From the NCBI RefSeq assembly GCF_030272615.1, contig NC_081406.1, forward strand, positions 166,949,521 through 167,013,520: a DNA stretch of 64,000 nt. The letters are read 5' to 3'. Within the stretch, counting starts at the first letter, position 1. Each line of letters starts with the position of its first letter. Of the stretch, positions 32,857 through 45,110 are shown piece after piece. The notes under the pieces are model-generated. The model had not been told where the DNA came from. It ran no database searches and worked only from the letters and a program-made list of their open reading frames with translations. Position numbers and translations under genes: made by a program. The DNA comes from Cryptomeria japonica (taxonomy: Eukaryota; Streptophyta; Pinopsida; Cupressales; Cupressaceae).

Positions 32857-35062
32857 ATGAAGGGCTACTCCACCCAACAACAACACAAAAAATGAAGGAG
32901 AAAATGCTTGCTTTCTATTACTTCAAATGAAATTGGAAATACAATATCCAAGACTTACAAAATATTAGTCAAATTGGCTTTACAAATATGCAAGTTAGAG
33001 CTACTAGCTTTTCTACTTAGACTTTATGTTGAAGGACTCAACTTTGATTGCTTAACCACTAACCCAAGATTCTATTTTATATAATTCTTTTTCCTTTTGG
33101 AAATACCACGCCCTCTCTTGGAGAGAAACACAGGTCAATCAAGAAATGTGACACGCAACCAATGGGTGACTCTTCAACTTCCCCAAGAGGGTCCTTAAGG
33201 TGGTTTCTATTCAATTTTTTAAAATGGGTGCCTAAAGAGGTGTCTTTTCTCATTCTTCTTTACACCTACCAATACATGTGAAATATTCACTCTTCCCCTT
33301 CCTCAAATCCATGCCAAGATGGGGATTTTATTTATCTTAAATTAAAAATAATAGAAATATGTTCCTACTCATAAAAATTATATTTTCCTTTAGACACAAG
33401 CCATAAATATTAAATAATTTCAAACCCCTACGTCTCCTTGGAAACTTTCTTAGGTACATGGAGACCTATGGATGCTTGTATTAATTTTATTCACCTAATC
33501 TTACCTGAATTATGAATAATTATTATTTTGGATGATGTAGAATTGCCCTACACCCTTCAATTCTCTACATCGGGCACCCTTCAATGAACTCTATCATTGT
33601 ACTAGGTACCTTTAATTGGTTCTTATTTCTCCTCTTCCAGCACCTAGTTGGAACAAGCATTCTTCTCCTCTAAAAATTCTACTTTTTATTCGCCTTCTCA
33701 ATGTCAAATTAGCTCCACCATAACTCGGCCTCCTCCTCCAAATATTGCTCCATTTAACATTCCTCCTCATCTCTCCACTTAACATTTCCCTTTTGTTCTT
33801 TGTGGGTTTCAACCCACTTGAGTCTAGCCACCTCCTTCAAATGCACATTGCAACCTCCTCTACACTCACCACCTCAACATACATCTATCTAGCATCCTCG
33901 ACTACAACGTCTACAATATTGTCTTCTATACTTTGCTTCTCCATGCTCTGCATCATCATCATCATCATGCCCTCCAAAGAACATTTCATAACTTTTGCTA
34001 CATCTTCATATTTCTCTATCTCTATACCAACAACATCTATTATTGAAACCTCTTTCTTTTCTTCTTTCATGTCTTCCAAAAGACATGTCTCCATTGTGAC
34101 CTCACTTTCCACACTCTTAATGTTTTCATATATAATTGCAACTCCATGTTTTGCTACAACCCTTTCTTTACTTTCTTCCTATGCAGTCAATATTTCCAAG
34201 CCTTCATGAAGAATTGCCTCTACTACAATTTTCTCCTTTTTATGTAGCTTACAAGAAGCTATTGATTCTTTTGACATCCTTATGTTTGTTGATTTTTGCA
34301 TCAAACAAGAGACCTCAAAGTCCATCTTCATCTCTACTGTAACCTCCTTGATCACATTCTCCATGCCTTCCAATACACATGTCTTATAAAAATAATTTGC
34401 AAGAAATAAGTTCACTTCTATTTCTCAATAAAATAAAATACAAATTCATCAAGTACAAAATATTAGCCACTTAGGCTTTACAAGTCTACAAGTTGGAGCT
34501 ACAAACTACTCTTCTACACTCCTTACTACTCTTTATCATTGAAGAGAAGAACTCAAATCTGAATGCTTAACTATTAGCCCAAGCCTCCCTTTCATATCAT
34601 TCTTGTGCCTCTTGGAAACCCCACACCCCCTCTTGAAGAGCAACACGTAGTAATCAAGAAATGTAATACATAGCCAATAGATGACTCTTCAACTTCCCCA
34701 AAAGGCTGCCTAAGGTGGTATCTCTTCAATTTTTCTAAGTGGGAACCTAAAAAGGTTTCTTTTCTTATTCTTCTTTACACCCACCAAGACATGTGAAATA
34801 TTGACTCTCCCCCTTCCCCAAATCCATGACAAGATGGGGATTTTCTTTGATTTTATATTAGAAATAATAGAAATATGTACTCCTCTAAAAAAACAACAGT
34901 TTCCTTTACACATAGATCATAAATATTGAATAATGTCAGCCAACTTTGTACCCTTGGACACTTTCCAAGATATATGGAGACCTGCAGATTCTTACTTTAA
35001 TTTTATTCATCTAAAATATTTAAATGATGTAGGATTTCTCTACACTCTTGAATGCTCCTACA
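32857..35062 (-). mobile_element. Short non-autonomous LTR retrotransposon
   Basis: Two related direct repeats (32857-33575 and 34430-35062) flank about 850 bp. Both end on the plus strand in CTCTACA or CTCCTACA, giving minus-strand LTR starts TGTAGAG and TGTAGGAG. They match the LTR of the gypsy element at 29895-30597, so that family may mobilise it. The interior has only a short coding remnant and no RT. The inner end of the right LTR and the primer-binding site appear deleted. Confidence 0.65.
33885..34415 (-). pseudogene. Small unknown protein of the non-autonomous LTR element
   Basis: Two frames, 34415-34179 and 34112-33885, are the same frame interrupted by a TAG at 34179-34181. The product is about 175 residues, rich in Glu, Lys, Val and Met, including CLMQKSTNIRMSKESIASCK and SIIDVVGIEIEKYEDVAKV, and a run of six Met from an ATG/ATC microsatellite. 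It runs in the sense direction of the element. No family recognised; it may be a degenerate gag-like protein. Confidence 0.4.
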
Positions 35063-35159
35063 TTAGCCCTAGCAAAACATAACAAATAAACACCTCAGTT
35101 AAGGAGGTTTGATGTATAGCCTAGCTAAGTAGTTCTAAAATATGGAAAAATCAACCTCA

Positions 35160-36540
35160 TCCACATTTTTATCCCCAGCTCATATATGGAGAGCCTAGAA
35201 CAACAAAAGAACATCTTGAGATGTTTAAAGAAATTTGCAATCACAACGAAGTTGCACACCAGGATGTGGTTTGTCGGTTGTTTCCATATTCATTAGGAGA
35301 GTTTGCCTACATCTGGTATCTCATTCCCAGTAGCTGTTGTAATTCAAGTATACCTAAATTTTTTTGGACCCTCTCACTGCCCTATTCATCAAAAGGTTGT
35401 TTGATGACCAAATTGACACCTTGCAAAAGGTTTACAGTCAGACTATAGTCATTTCTCAGCAAATGGATCCTAAAGGGGCAAGTAATTTTGGGGCTTTACC
35501 TTTATTTGTTGTTCAAGGCTTAGGAAACCCCATTCCAAGTATTAACCAAGCAATGACAAACCATACACCTCTACAGAATCTAGTGCCTTTATCTCAATCA
35601 ACTACACCAGCCCCAATGTTGACGTATCTAGGCCATGAACCTCCTAAGACTATATTTTTTCAACAAGTTGATCCTAAGAAAGAGTAAAGCTCACACTTGG
35701 TCTCTGAATTAGAGGCAGTTAAAAAGACACTTTCGTAGGTAACCAATGAGCTAACTAAGCTGAGATTGAATCCTAGTTACTACCAACAGTCAAACATGAA
35801 TTTTAACTCCCAAGGCTATAGTCAGAATAACCAAAACATTGCAAGTAGGGATTTCGGACAGAAAAGGCCCACTCAATAATGGAGCACCAAACCCAATAAC
35901 AGAACCCTTTCAAAACAGGCCAAAACTGCAAACTTATGTGAATTTTCTTACACTATTTTGGCAACTAATAGATGTACGTTGCACGAGACATCCAATCGCC
36001 TAGAAATTCACTGTGAAGAGATGTAGAAAGCCACACATATCATAGAGCCCAACCAGCCGCAGTCATCTGAGCCAAATGAATGCTATGATGCTTGATTCTT
36101 ATGTATTCATGTGTGAAGCTGGTCAGACTACGACAAACGAAGAAGAGTTTGTATTTCCATTTCAAAAGGAAAATGGACCTGAGTGTGGTGAAGTGCATGC
36201 ATTTTAAAATCAGAATCATAGTGGCTACATCCTAAGAAGTAGGAGGGAACCATTGACTAATGGTATTAGTCCTGGAGCCCATCTAGCTCTACCTGATCCC
36301 CAAGTGAGTAACACTCTTGCATTATCAAAATGATCATATGCTCGTGTATAGATCGACATGCACTCCTATTGCTAAACCTCAGGTGGTGACCATGGACAAA
36401 TATAGTGTAGTAGATGAATTACGGAAGACTAAGTCCAATATGTCTATGTTTGACATGCTGCAAAGTTGTCCAACTCAAAGGGAGGCCTTGATCAAATCAT
36501 TAGAATCTTCCAAAGGTAGTACCATCGCCCATGCATCATA
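35160..36540 (+). pseudogene. gag and protease lead-in of the second Tat-like element
   Basis: Around 35200-35350 the product HLEMFKEICNHNEVAHQDVV then RLFPYSLGEFAYIWYL matches the retrotransposon gag core. At 36389-36541 YSVVDELRKTKSNMSMFDML then REALIKSLE corresponds to the gag tail that precedes protease in the element at 1-4462. Stops are frequent. Confidence 0.72.
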
Positions 36541-36980
36541 AAAGCAATTATGGTCAAAGATAAATCTAAAGTAACCCTGATTCCTCTTAAGTGTGCAAAT
36601 CTTTGGGAAAAGTTTGCACAATTTCTTAATAGATTTAGGATCTTCTTGCAATGTTATGTCATATTTTATCTATCAAAAAATCGAAATGACTCCTCACCTA
36701 GCCAATTTGGTTATCACACAACTCGACAATTGGAGGTAAAGGTAATCTGGTCCTCCAGAATGTGCACATCCAACTGGTAGCTAACCCAAGGATCCAAGAG
36801 TATATAGGTATTCATGTGGTGGATATCCCCGAATTGTATGGAATGTTGTTAAGTCATGAATGCAAAAAATGCCTAAGAGGTTGGTTCTCAATTGATTTTA
36901 CTTAGTTATGGTTACCATGGAGGGGTATATAGATAGATGATGAGCCAAAGTTGAAACACATGATAACATAGTACAACACA
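36541..36980 (+). pseudogene. Protease remnant
   Basis: Near 36780-36970 the sequence reads IPELYGMLLSHE then GWFSIDFT and LWLPW, the block that follows the protease active site in Tat-like elements (compare SREF-GGYLSSDWSH in the first element). The DSG motif itself is not recognisable. Confidence 0.5.
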
Positions 36981-37576
36981 CCAAATGAAGCAATCAACTT
37001 TGTTAGGGCTAATTTAGGCATTTATAAGCTCGACCAAATACTAGATTTTAGTCATAAACAAGATAGTGATTCTAAAGGAAGCCATATCTTGGGATTACAA
37101 GAGTTCGCCCCTGCTGATGATGCATTCAAAGAATTCATGAGTAGGATGGCAAATAATTGAGACAATTGGGAGGATCAACGGATTCATCAATATTGATGCT
37201 GCTAGGATGGTGCCACATTCATCGTCAAGGCTTTTTTGAGTTCACCTGTCTCGTTTTCCAAGATGCAATGACACGAGTCAAACTTCAATTGCTACAGGAA
37301 GAAAGAGAAGGACCTGTCCCAAAGTCTGGATGAAACAATTAGACAAGTGAGTCAGAAGTCAACTCATATGAGGATAGCTCAGATGATTTTGAATGGGAGT
37401 TAGATGATACCCTAATAGGAAACTCAATAGCTGAAATAGGTGATCAATATGAAGGCTTTGCCAATAATAGTTAGCCCCAATAGCCTAAGCAGGAAGTAAA
37501 GGAGGAAATTTATTCTCCACCGCAAAAGAAAAAGGACAAGTATTCCCAGTATAGTAAAAAAGAAGGCATCTAGAAG

Positions 37577-37960
37577 TTGCGGTTCAACAGATCAAAGAGA
37601 AAGAAAGGATGCAGAGATGGATTAGAGTTGACTCATCCCAAAGTAAAACCGTTTTTCATGGTTTACAGGCTTCAATTTGCATGTACCAACAATATATCTA
37701 AATATGGTGAATTGATACATAGATTGCTATTGGCGCACAAGAAGGGAGTCAAGTTGCTATCAGTAGAAGGTGATTCTCAACTAGTTATTTGACAAATTAG
37801 GAGCCAATATTTGTGTCATGATAAGAGGATGAGTTCATAGTGTAACCGTGTATGGGATTTAATCCAAAATTTTGATGCATTTAATGTCAAATCAATACTG
37901 TGTTAGAAAAATAGCAGAGTTGATTCGTTAGCAATTTTGGCTAGTTCCTTAGAACCCATG
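37577..37960 (+). pseudogene. RNase H placed before RT (remnant)
   Basis: The product has FMVYRLQFACTNNISKYGEL then KLLSVEGDSQLVI, corresponding to FACTNNTAEYEGL and KVHGDSELIV of the first element. The catalytic Glu has become Lys (AEY to SKY); Asp in EGDS is kept. Its position upstream of RT repeats the arrangement at 1-4462. Confidence 0.72.
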
Positions 37961-38539
37961 GAAGGTTTTAAGCTCAAAATATTTTCAATAGAGCTAGTTT
38001 TTCATACCAACAATGCTAGATAATGTTACGAATTCCCAAGTCTTTGAAGATGAATAGGATTATTGGAATTCATCTTGTGCAGTGGTGTCTTGGAGACTCG
38101 AGTGATTGATGAGGAAGAACAAGAACCTACAGAGATAGGCGACAAAGGTCTTATCAACCAAAAAACCAATAATATCCCCAAGGGGATGGTTGCATTAGAA
38201 ATGATATTTGATCAACATGGCTCTACTAAAAGAAAGAATCCTCTCACTGAATTGGGAGGAGACAAAGGGGATTTACATAACTTGGGCTGTGAAGAAGAGA
38301 AAAGGGAAGGTCTGATAGGGAAAGTGAGCATAGACAAAGAAAGAGAAGACATTCTTCAAGCCCTAAGACACTATTGAGGAGTGATAACCTACAATTATGA
38401 TGAACTCAAAACATATGATACCTCAGTAATTGTACGCACCATCCAATTGAAGCCAAGTACAAATGTTGATCCTGAAAGAAGTACAAATGTTTTTGAGTGC
38501 AAAGATCATCTTTCCAATGCATCATTCAACTTGGATTGA

Positions 38540-39257
38540 AAACCTCATCCTAGTAAGAAAGAAAAAATGGAGAAATAAGCCTCTATGTGGATTTTTGGAA
38601 TCTAAATAGGTCTTCAAAGAAATATAATTACCCTTTACCCTCCTTGGATGAAGTGTTGCAAATTGTAAATGGCTCCCAAATGATGTCGTTCTTGGATGGG
38701 TACTTTAGATACAATCAAGTAATGGTCTAAGAAGAGGATAGATTAAAAAATGATTTCACTACTAAGTGGGGAACATTCGCCTATCGATAGATGCCATTTC
38801 GGTTCATCAATGTTGGTGCAATGTTTCAAAGGGCAATAGATATTACATTCAATGGTCTAGTCAGTAAATGTATCATCATCTACAAGGATGATTTGTTTGT
38901 ATTTTCCAATAATACAGCTGACCACATCAAAGACCTCAGGAAGGTACTCCAGAGATGTCAGTATTTTGGCATGTGTCGTTGAATCCCAACAAGTGCATCT
39001 TTGGGGTGATTGAAGGGAAGTTGTTAGGTCATGTGATTTTGGAGAAAGCTATTTCCATTGACCTAAAACATTTTGAGGCTATTCAGAAGTTGAACCTGCC
39101 AAACAGTTTGAACGAGCTTAAGTCCTTCTTTGTATGATCAACTTCATCCTGAAATTCATAAGCGACTTTGCTGAAATAGTCTGCCCACTCAATGATATGT
39201 TGAAGAAAGATGCAAAAATAGAGTGGACAATTGAGGTAGAGAAAGACTGTGATGAAA
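38540..39257 (+). pseudogene. RT and start of canonical RNase H (broken)
   Basis: Blocks in order: VDFWNLNRSSKKYNYPLPSL (with a stop), MSFLDGYF, MPFRFINVGAMFQRAIDITF, IIYKDDLFVFSNNTADHIKD (active site YxDD as YKDD), KCIFGVIEGKLLGHVI, then NELKSFF and LNDMLKKDAKIEWTIE. The text ends where copia gag starts. Confidence 0.78.
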
Positions 39258-39699
39258 TCAATATCATGGCTACATCTTCATCTCGTTTGGATATATAGAA
39301 ATTCAATGGAATTGGTTATGAGTTGTGAAAGATGAAAATGGAAGATCTCCTTGAAGAACAAGATCAATCGATGGCTGTAACAAATAAAGAGAAACCAAAG
39401 AAACTTACTAATAAAGACTGAGAGAAGGTGGATAAAAAGGCACAGGGTACTATCAAGTTGTGTCTTTCTGGTTATGTTCTTTTAAATATGTCAAAAGAGA
39501 AGTCGGGATATGCTTTATGGAATTGAAATGTTGAGATCTAGCAAGCCAAAATTCTAGTAAATAAACTTTACTTGAAACAAAAATTGTTTTCTCTTAAAAT
39601 GAAGGAAGGTGATACAATAGCCAAGCATTTGAATTCTTCAAGTTTAATTTTGAGTCAACTAGCCTCTATTGATATTTTAGTTGAAGAAGAGGATAAATG
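39258..39699 (+). pseudogene. Host copia gag, first part
   Basis: From MATSSSRLDI (ATG at 39270) through KFNGIGYEL, KMKMEDLLEEQDQSMAV, GTIKLCLSGYVLLNM, QAKILVNKLYLKQKLFSLKM, ILSQLASIDILVEEED. This is the typical copia gag. It ends at the AAATG target site of the full-length copia insertion. Confidence 0.82.
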
Positions 39700-40506
39700 T
39701 GTTAAAGTTTGGATCAGATTAGATATGTGAATAGTTTTTTTTTAATATTTATATCTTACTAAACTATATGACAATGAACCCTTGAGTGCAGGTTGCTGCA
39801 CATATGAAGGGAACACAACTTAATGCGTAATTTATATGGGAGTCTGCTGAATGAGGCAGATTGATATCTAAAAGGCTTGCACTTATAATTATTGTACTTA
39901 CCTATTAAACTCGAACTGCACCATGATATATACCTTACGGTATAGGCATGTCAGTGGACAGACATGCCTCTACATACGTGGAGACATGTCGATGAATAGA
40001 CATGCCTCCATGTACGTGGAGGCATGTCTCTTCATTGAGATGTCTCTACACCTAAGGTTATGCAAGACAACGATACCTAATCGTTATTTATTCGGTTGAT
40101 AATCAAACACCGATTCCTCTTATCGTTTTAGCAGTTTAATGATTCTTCAAATTGTTAATCATTATTGTTACATGCAAGTAACGATTTCCATAATCGTCTT
40201 TGAAAAGAGATCGACTAAAGTCAATATTCACTGCGATAAATATATATCCAACTTATTTCATGTAGAGAGTTGTTTTATATTGATCAAATGAAATGATCAA
40301 TATAATTAATACTTATAGATACGGTGATCATATTCTGATTTGTATAAGCAGTAATAAATATAAATTATGTATATATAGATATTCGTATATATAATAATAA
40401 TGACACTTATTATTATTACATATATTAATATGTATATATTCATATCAACGATATTCATTACTTATACATATGAGACTTCTCCGATCGAAGCTATAAAACA
40501 TCAACA
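39700..40506 (-). repeat. 3' LTR of the full-length copia
   Basis: 807 bp, TGTTAAAG...ATCAACA, flanked on the left by AAATG. Contains AT-rich microsatellite-like DNA near 40365-40440. Confidence 0.93.
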
Positions 40507-41040
40507 CTCCCTCTTAGCTAGGGAGGAGGATTACAAGATATTCATAGAAGAACTACACATAGTGTAGTAGAAATCATTATATGATATCAGGAGCAATGGT
40601 CTACAAGTATCAACACTTATGATACTTACCAGAACCCAACATGTCCAATATGGTATGTGCACTAGCATCAACCGTATGATGCCTACCATAGGGATGTATG
40701 AAAATCATGGCATACTCACAGATATTAAGCACTTAATATCCACCATGATGTATCTCAACAATTTAAGGATATCAACCTTATGATAAAAATTGTTCTAAGA
40801 GATATGCACTATCATGACATTTTCACAGATATCAACCATATGACATCTATCTTGATAGATTGTAGAGTTATTGTAAAGTCGCCACCTTCCAATAGCTACT
40901 AGAAATACAAGTGATTATCATTCAGAAGTCGTCACTTCTTAATGATGTACACAGGTGCCCATAATGACAAAAGGAGTTTATATTAAACATCTTTAGAATA
41001 TATTAGTACAATAATAATGCTGAGACTCAAAACTCAGAAT

Positions 41041-41793
41041 TTACATTTCAACCATACCAAGCTTACCTCTTAAGTGTTCTACCTTTGTTTTGGCGAGAGG
41101 CTTGGCGAGAATGTCTGCTGTTTGATCTTCAGTACTAATATATCTCAGCTGAATTACCTTTCTCTCCACCATGTCTCTAACATAGTGATAAGGTATTTCA
41201 ATATGTTTGGATTTGTCATGAAATACTGGGTTTACTGAAAGCTTTATACAACTCTGGTTATCACAGTGGATAATAGTAGGATTTAAGGATTGTCCAAACA
41301 ATCCTACAAGGAGTTTTCTCAACCATATTGCTTCTCATGCTCCCATAGATGCCACAATGTACTCTGCTTTTGTGGAGCTCTAAGCAACTGAAGATTGCTT
41401 TCTGCTAAACTGGGATATCATGGCTGATCCTAAATTGAAGCAACACCCTGATGTGCTTTTACGATCTACCACACTTCCAGCCCAATCTGAGTCTGTATAT
41501 CTGTATAAGTTTAGATCTATATTTTTATATTTTAAGCCATATCCAATTGTTCCACTAAGATATCTTAAGATGTGTTTTGCTGCAACTATATGTAACTGCT
41601 TTGGTTCACACATGAACTGACTGAGTGCATTCACAGCATAACAAATATCTGGTCTAGCATTGACCAAGTACATCAATGATCCAATCATCTGCCGGTAGAG
41701 GGTGGAATTTGCTGATTCAGAACTTGCAGTTGCTTCTCTTAATTTGTGTAAGTTTGTTTCCATGGGAGTGGACATAGGCTTACAATCCATCAT
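41041..41793 (-). pseudogene. copia RNase H (broken)
   Basis: 41793-41380: YRQMIGSLMYLVNARPDICY, HILRYLSGTIGYGLKY and YTDSDWAGSVVDRKSTSGCC. 41322-41041: NPTIIHCDNQSCIKLSVNPV, HYVRDMVERKVIQLRYI, DILAKPLAK. The join around 41330-41390, which should hold the Glu motif, contains stops. Confidence 0.85.
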
Positions 41794-42677
41794 TCCAAAC
41801 CTTTTAGAATGTCAATAGTGTATTTCCCTTGATTTAGAATGATCTCATCAATTTGCTGCCACACTTCTAAACCGAGGAAATAGTGTAGAAGCCCTAAGTC
41901 CTTCATATCAAATTCAGCTGCAAGTTCTTGTTTACATTTGATGATGAGATGCTCTTTGCTTGTTATTAACAAGTCATCAACATAAAGGATAAGAATTAAC
42001 ATATCTCCATTTATTACCTTGAAATAAAGATTTGGATCTGCATCATTCTTTGAGAAGCCAAATCTTGATAGATAGTGATCTATCCTTTCATACCACGCTC
42101 GAGGAGCCTGTTTGAGCCCATATAAGGCTTCCTTCAATTTGCAAACATGAGAATGTTGTTCATGCACTACAAATCCTTCAAGTTGTTCCAAATAGACTTC
42201 CTCCTCTATTACACAATTAAGAAATGCAGTCTTTACATCTATTTGATGGATTTTCCATCCTTTAGATGCGGCAATAGCAATCATAGCTTTGACAGAAGTG
42301 TATCGGGCAACAGGAGCAAAAGTTTCTTCATAATCAATTCCCTCTTTCTGAGAGAAACCTCTGGCGACAAACCTTGCTTTGTATTTTTCAATACTTCCAT
42401 CCGCAACATGTTTGATTTTGAAAAGCCATTTAGAAGACACTACTGATTTGTTCTTAGGCCTAGGCACAATGTCCCGGACATCATTCTTGAGAATAGACTT
42501 ATACTCTTCTGTCATGGCTTCTTTCCAAGATTGATGTTGGAAGACTTCCTCAATAGTAGAAGGTTCTGAATTAATGATTTCACTCATTAGAGCAATGTAG
42601 CTAGAGAATCTATTAGGTCTTTTACTTTCCCTGAAAGTTCCTTTTGGAGCTGCATAATTTTCAGCCTCCTCAATCAT
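41790..42677 (-). pseudogene. copia reverse transcriptase, nearly intact
   Basis: The 295-residue frame holds WKEAMTEEYKSILKND, KARFVARGFSQKEGIDYEET, HQIDVKTAFLNCVIEEEVYL, KEALYGLKQAPRAWYERID and the active site LILYVDDLLITS. Only the N-terminal linker and the RNase H join are outside the frame. Confidence 0.9.
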
Positions 42678-42699
42678 CTTCTTGGCCCATAGTGGTCAT

Positions 42700-43586
42700 T
42701 TCTTTGTCACATTAAGTGTCCCTAGGTTCAACCATATAGTCCATAGGTTCAATGTGAGTGTTGCCTTCAATTGATTCGTGAGTCTCATTCTGAATCTTAG
42801 AGGAGTGATCCTTTTCACTCTATTTAGGGGATTCATCTTCTGTTTCATTAACATCCTTAGATCTTTTGAATGCAACATCCTCTTCAAATATTACATCCCT
42901 GCTTAGTTCAATTTGTTTTTGTCCTAGAATATAGACCCTATACGCTTTAGAAGTTTCACTATACCCAACAAAGATTCCCTGTCTCCCAAAGGGTTCTAAT
43001 TTACATCTTTTCTCTTTAGGGATGTGAATGTAAACAGGACAACCAAAAATTCTTAAGTGACCTATGTCTGGTTTTATTCCTATGAATGCTTCTTCAGGAG
43101 TTTTGTTATCAAGAAAGGAATGTGAACATCTATTTTGGATATACACAACAGTACTAGAGGCTTCAGCCCAGAATGAGGTATGAAGGTTTTGGTCATGCAT
43201 CATGGCTTTGGCTGCTTCTACTATAGTTCTATTTTTCCTTTCTGCAACCCCATTTTGTTGAGGGTTGTAAGGAACAGTGAACTCCCTCTTAATCCCAACA
43301 TTATTACAAAGAAATTTAAAGTTTTCGGAGATGTACTCCCCCCCATTATTAGATCTAAGAGTCTTTATACTTTTATTTAATATGTTTTCTACTAAAGCCT
43401 TGAATTCCTTAAACCTTTTAAGGACTTCATTAGACTCTACACTTTAGAAAATATATCCATGTCTTCCTAGAATAATCATCTACAAAAATAACATAATACA
43501 AAAATCCTCCTAAGGAGGGTACTAACATGGGTCCACATAAATCAAAATGAACAATTTCTAATACATTTTTGGATTTACTTTCACTA
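42700..43586 (-). pseudogene. copia integrase (broken)
   Basis: 43560-43400 gives a VHFDLCGPM block and FVDDYSR-WIYFLK with frameshifts. 43203-42820 gives LHTSFWAEASSTVVYIQNRC, HLRIFGCPVYIHIPKEKRCK and GIFVGYSETSKAYRV. The central Asp/Glu region (43210-43400) is scrambled by frameshifts. Confidence 0.8.
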
Positions 43587-44456
43587 TTATGAAATGTGCC
43601 CTTGGTATTTTTTTCCTAAGGCACACCATTTGCAGATTCCTTCATGTTCTTGAGTCAGCTTAGGTATCCCTATCACCATTTTCTCTATAGAAGGTAAAGC
43701 ACAAAAATGAAGATGCCCTAATCTTCTATGCCATAGTTCACAAGTGTTAGAAGATTCATGAATAAGTGCTTGTGAAGGAGAGATGCAAAGTTTGTATCGG
43801 CAACCATGTTGAACTCCAATGGTGTGATCCTTCTTGATGGTTGAGTTCTTAGGCCAGGCTAAGACTTTTCCATCCATGAAGGTGATTCTATATCCTTCGT
43901 CTTCAAGAGCTGATATTGAGATTAGGTTGCGTTTGATGCCTGGCATGAATAGTACACCTATTAATTGAAGGGCAATGCCCGATTTTAGTTGAATAGTACA
44001 GGTTCCAATCCCATTCATTGGGTAGTTTGAATCGTCCCCAATTGTGACTTCCTCATCAAATTTTTCTATCATAGTGTCTAAGTGCTCTTTGAACCCTGTT
44101 ATATGCCGAGATACCCCACTGTCTACTACCCAGGTGTTGAGGTTGGTTGATACTTGACTAGATAGAGAAGAGTAGAATACAAGTCTTTCAGAGTCTGTGT
44201 TGGGCTCACTGACTTCAGCAATCGAGGCTTGAGGCTTAGGTCTGTCAGGACACTTTACAGCAATGTGACCATATTTATCACATCTAAAGCATTGTACTTT
44301 AGATAGGTCCCTCTTCCTTTTGAAGGATTGCTTCCTGGTTGGGTCTTTACCTCTCCTCTTCTTGAAGTTATTCCTCTTTCCTCTTTTGTGAGACTGAGAG
44401 TTTAGGGCTTGCATTTCTTCATTTTGGGAGTTAATTCCAATCCCTCTAGTGATCAA
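43587..44456 (-). pseudogene. copia zinc knuckle, protease and pre-integrase
   Basis: A 289-residue frame with knuckle CFRCDKYGHIAVKC (C-x2-C-x4-H-x4-C complete), protease WVVDSGVSRHITGFKEHL with intact DSG, LLFMPGIKRNLISISALED-type segment, and the pre-integrase LWHRRLGHLHFCALPSIEKM with C-x2-C at the end (CKWCALGK). Confidence 0.88.
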
Positions 44457-44513
44457 TCTAGATTCTTCTTGTATACAATCAGTCTTTAATCGATCAAATT
44501 TGGGGAGTTTGGA

Positions 44514-44945
44514 TCAAGTGCTAATTCCTTGAATAAACGATTCCCAAGAAGTGGGAAGTCCGTTGAGTGCCAGCATAGTCAACTCCTTGCTATCGAATGT
44601 GTGACCAATAGTAGATAATTGGTTTCTTAGTTCTGTTATCCTCATGAAATATGAAGCGATAGTTTCACTTTGGTTCATTTTGATGTGGTGTAGTTGTTGT
44701 TTTAGAGCAAGATCCCTGCTAGTGTTATTTATCTCAAACATGTTCTCTAGTGTTGAAAACATTAGATAAGCAATATATAATTTTGAGATAATAGGAACAA
44801 TGTATTCTTTTACTCCATCCACCAATAGTTTCATAGCTTTATTATTATTTCTTGTCCATAGGAGTTTTTCGTCTTCTTCATCGGGCATGGGTAAGGCCTT
44901 TTCCACAAGAGTGTTTAATTCATGTTCCTTTAATGCGAGCATCAT
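44514..44945 (-). pseudogene. copia gag
   Basis: Frame with LFSTLENMFEINNTS-like core, LALKQQLHHIKMNQSETIAS, YFMRITELRNQLSTIGHTFD and LALNGLPTSWESFIQGI, the standard copia gag. The true start lies upstream of 44945 across a stop. Confidence 0.8.
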
Positions 44946-45098
44946 TCTAAACTTCCAAGATACAAAATTTGCAGCTCCTTCAAGTCAGTCCTCAAGCCTA
45001 ACTCCATTCACCATTTGACAAATATAGAAATCTGGAACTTTTAATGGAGTTTGGTTGTTTCCCTTTTATAAATCTGATCGGATCTTTTCTTCAAACTA

Positions 45099-45110
45099 GC
45101 TCTGATACCA
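45099..45110 (-). other. Primer-binding site, initiator tRNA-Met type
   Basis: The minus strand TGGTATCAGAGC is directly next to the 5' LTR at 45111; it fits the plant initiator tRNA-Met 3' end. Confidence 0.9.

Larger units (their letters stand above)
35063..39257 (+). mobile_element. Second Tat-like Ty3/gypsy element, strongly decayed
   Basis: Domain fragments on the plus strand run gag, protease, RNase H, RT, start of canonical RNase H. This is the same unusual order as the element at 1-4462, and corresponding stretches look alike. It breaks off at about 39257 where copia gag begins without an intervening LTR. Integrase and LTRs are missing. Confidence 0.78.

Noticed and set aside
33745-34209. 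154-codon plus-strand frame rich in Ser, Thr and Ile
   Set aside because: It is antisense to the coding frame of the small LTR element, and its low-complexity composition follows from the Glu/Lys/Met-rich opposite strand.
34815-34900. Possible plus-strand gene near the right LTR of the small element
   Set aside because: The same sequence is present in the left copy, so it is LTR.
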